Source: Acidobacteriaceae bacterium (GTDB taxonomy: Bacteria > Acidobacteriota > Terriglobia > Terriglobales > SbA1). From it: DNA of 5,724 nucleotides. Within the stretch, counting starts at the first letter, position 1, and each line of letters opens with the position of its first letter. The notes beneath the pieces were generated by a model that was given only the letters and a program-made list of their open reading frames with translations, ran no database searches and was not told where the DNA came from. Of this stretch, positions 4,448 to 5,724 are shown one piece after another. A program made the translations under genes and the position numbers. The DNA is taken from NCBI GenBank assembly GCA_003156615.1, contig PMHI01000451.1, positions 4,666-10,389 on the forward strand, read 5' to 3'.

Positions 4448-5724
4448 ATGAACAAAAATCTTCTCTGGAGAGTGGGAGCCGTCGTCGGAGTTCTGCTCGT
4501 CTTTCTATTCGGGATATTCGGCATGCCGCAGAGCTTTTCCGGCCAGGGCTTGCTTGCGGCCATGACCAAGCGCATTAACCTTGGGCTGGATTTGAAGGGT
4601 GGGACGCACCTGATCCTGCAGGTGCAGGTCAACGATGCGGTGAACGTGGATGCGCAGAATGCCATTGAAGTCCTTAAAGAACAGCTCAACAAACGCAAGG
4701 TTGCCTTCTCCGAGATCTCCCAGCCCGATCCCCAGAACAATCCCGACAAGGTCGGTTTGAAGGGCGTCTCGCCGGATGGGCGGAAGGATCTGCTGGATAT
4801 CGTTGCGGAGCGCTTGCCTGAGTACAACCTGAGCTCTGGGGCGGACAATACCTGGACGCTGACCATGAAGCCGCAGACGCTTACCGAACTGAAGAACAAG
4901 GCCGTCAGTCAGGCCATCGAGACCATCGGCAACCGCATCGATCAGCTCGGCGTGAGCGAGCCGACCATCCAGGAGCACGGCCTCGGCCAATACCAGATTC
5001 TGGTGCAGTTGCCTGGCGTGGACGACCCCGGCCGGGTGAAGGACATCATGCAGTCCACCGCCATGCTTGAGATCAAGCAGGTGCTCGATGGACCGTATGC
5101 GAGCGACCAGGCCGCGCTGCAGGCAAAGGGCGGGGTTTTGCCGCCGGACGCGATTCTTATGACGGGACACGCCGCTCCCGGAACCCCTGGGGACGAACAA
5201 GCCTGGTATCTGGTATCACGCGTTTCCGCGGTAAGGGGTAAAGACTTGCGGGATGCGCAAGCCAGTACGGACCAAAATGGCCAGCCCAGCGTTCACTTTA
5301 ACTTGACCGGCGAGGGAGGGCAGCGGTTCTTCAACTTTACTTCCGCGCATGTGGGCGAGAGGCTGGGAGTGGTCTTGGACAACAAAGTCCAGGAAGTCGC
5401 AAACATCAAAGAGCCCATCCGCGATACCGGCGAAATCAGCGGGGGCAACATGACCCAGCAGCAGGCCAAGGACCTCTCCATGATCCTGCGCTCGGGCGCG
5501 CTGCCTGCGGGTATCAAGTATCTTGAAGAGCGGACGGTGGGGCCATCGCTTGGCACCGATTCGATTCGCCACGGCGTGAGCGCCGCGATCGTCGGCATGC
5601 TGGCCGTACTGATTTTCATGCTGATCTACTACCGCGCAGCTGGCATCAATGCCGACATTGCCCTCATTCTGAATCTCATCATCCTGCTCGGCTTCATGGG
5701 TTATTTCGAGGCGGTGCTGACGCT
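4448..5724 (+). CDS. secD: SecD, protein translocase subunit, 3' end outside the window
   Basis: SecD forms an inner-membrane complex with SecF that uses the proton motive force to help complete export of proteins through SecYEG. The frame runs from ATG 4448 to the window edge without a stop (425 codons). Residues 6-25 form the first membrane helix. The large periplasmic part follows, with GLDLKGG at 46-52, AIETIGNRIDQLGVSEPTIQ at 156-175, QILVQLPGV at 183-191, FNLTGEGGQRFFNFT at 284-298, and LRSGALPAGI at 347-356. The second helix is at about 376-395 (ending LIYYR) and the third at about 402-418 (starting ADIALIL). Further helices and secF should lie to the right. The start follows yajC by 36 nt with no strong Shine-Dalgarno sequence, though the N-terminal charge and helix placement are normal for the family. 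Residues 214-255 are a loosely conserved stretch in the head region. Confidence 0.97.
   Translation, partial: MNKNLLWRVGAVVGVLLVFLFGIFGMPQSFSGQGLLAAMTKRINLGLDLKGGTHLILQVQVNDAVNVDAQNAIEVLKEQLNKRKVAFSEISQPDPQNNPDKVGLKGVSPDGRKDLLDIVAERLPEYNLSSGADNTWTLTMKPQTLTELKNKAVSQAIETIGNRIDQLGVSEPTIQEHGLGQYQILVQLPGVDDPGRVKDIMQSTAMLEIKQVLDGPYASDQAALQAKGGVLPPDAILMTGHAAPGTPGDEQAWYLVSRVSAVRGKDLRDAQASTDQNGQPSVHFNLTGEGGQRFFNFTSAHVGERLGVVLDNKVQEVANIKEPIRDTGEISGGNMTQQQAKDLSMILRSGALPAGIKYLEERTVGPSLGTDSIRHGVSAAIVGMLAVLIFMLIYYRAAGINADIALILNLIILLGFMGYFEAVLT

Noticed and set aside
4177..5200. Minus-strand open frames (4177-4899 and 4505-5200) opposite yajC and secD
   Set aside because: They overlap each other and two well-supported Sec genes. 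The translations show no family motifs.
1..5724. A new multigene defence or biosynthetic system
   Set aside because: All sizeable genes belong to known families, and tgt-yajC-secD is housekeeping. There is no recombinase, nuclease cluster, reverse transcriptase or CRISPR-like array, so nothing supports it.

Overview
The window reads as an ordinary chromosomal stretch of a GC-rich, Gram-negative-type (diderm) bacterium. A TonB-family protein implies an outer membrane, and the tgt-yajC-secD order is a common bacterial housekeeping arrangement. An acidobacterial (Terriglobia-like) source is my best guess. It rests on three things: a Pro/Ala-rich TonB-like protein with a long cytoplasmic part, short purine-rich or GGATC-type tandem repeats between genes, and the gene mix. 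No rRNA or clade-specific marker is visible, so this is inference.

Layout, all genes on the + strand. Bases 1-1284 hold the 3' part of a TonB-family gene that begins outside the window, with a membrane helix in the middle and a TonB C-terminal domain at the end. Bases 1285-1768 are mostly non-coding. They contain two adjacent inverted repeats, a 12-bp palindrome, a plausible sigma-70-like promoter, a candidate 41-residue membrane peptide (1524-1649) and a tract of 8-bp repeats (1684-1738). Bases 1769-2158 encode a hot-dog thioesterase of the FlK-like type, with Thr, Glu and His in the spacing expected for the triad. A 7-bp repeat tract starts inside its stop codon and fills much of the gap to the next gene. 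Bases 2217-2693 encode a YfcE/MJ0936-type metallophosphoesterase. A 42-bp gap with an extended -10 element leads into tgt.

Bases 2736-5724 are the housekeeping block: tgt (tRNA-guanine transglycosylase, complete), a 215-bp gap without a convincing gene, yajC (complete), and secD (425 codons, running off the right edge). YajC and SecD belong to the Sec accessory complex with SecF, which presumably follows outside the window. Tgt acts in queuosine modification of tRNA and is linked to the Sec genes by conserved gene order, not by function.

I found no mobile element, CRISPR array, tRNA or rRNA, and no sign of a new multigene system. The parts most worth a second look are the 1285-1768 intergenic region with its small ORF and repeats, and the two different short-repeat tracts that bracket the thioesterase gene.
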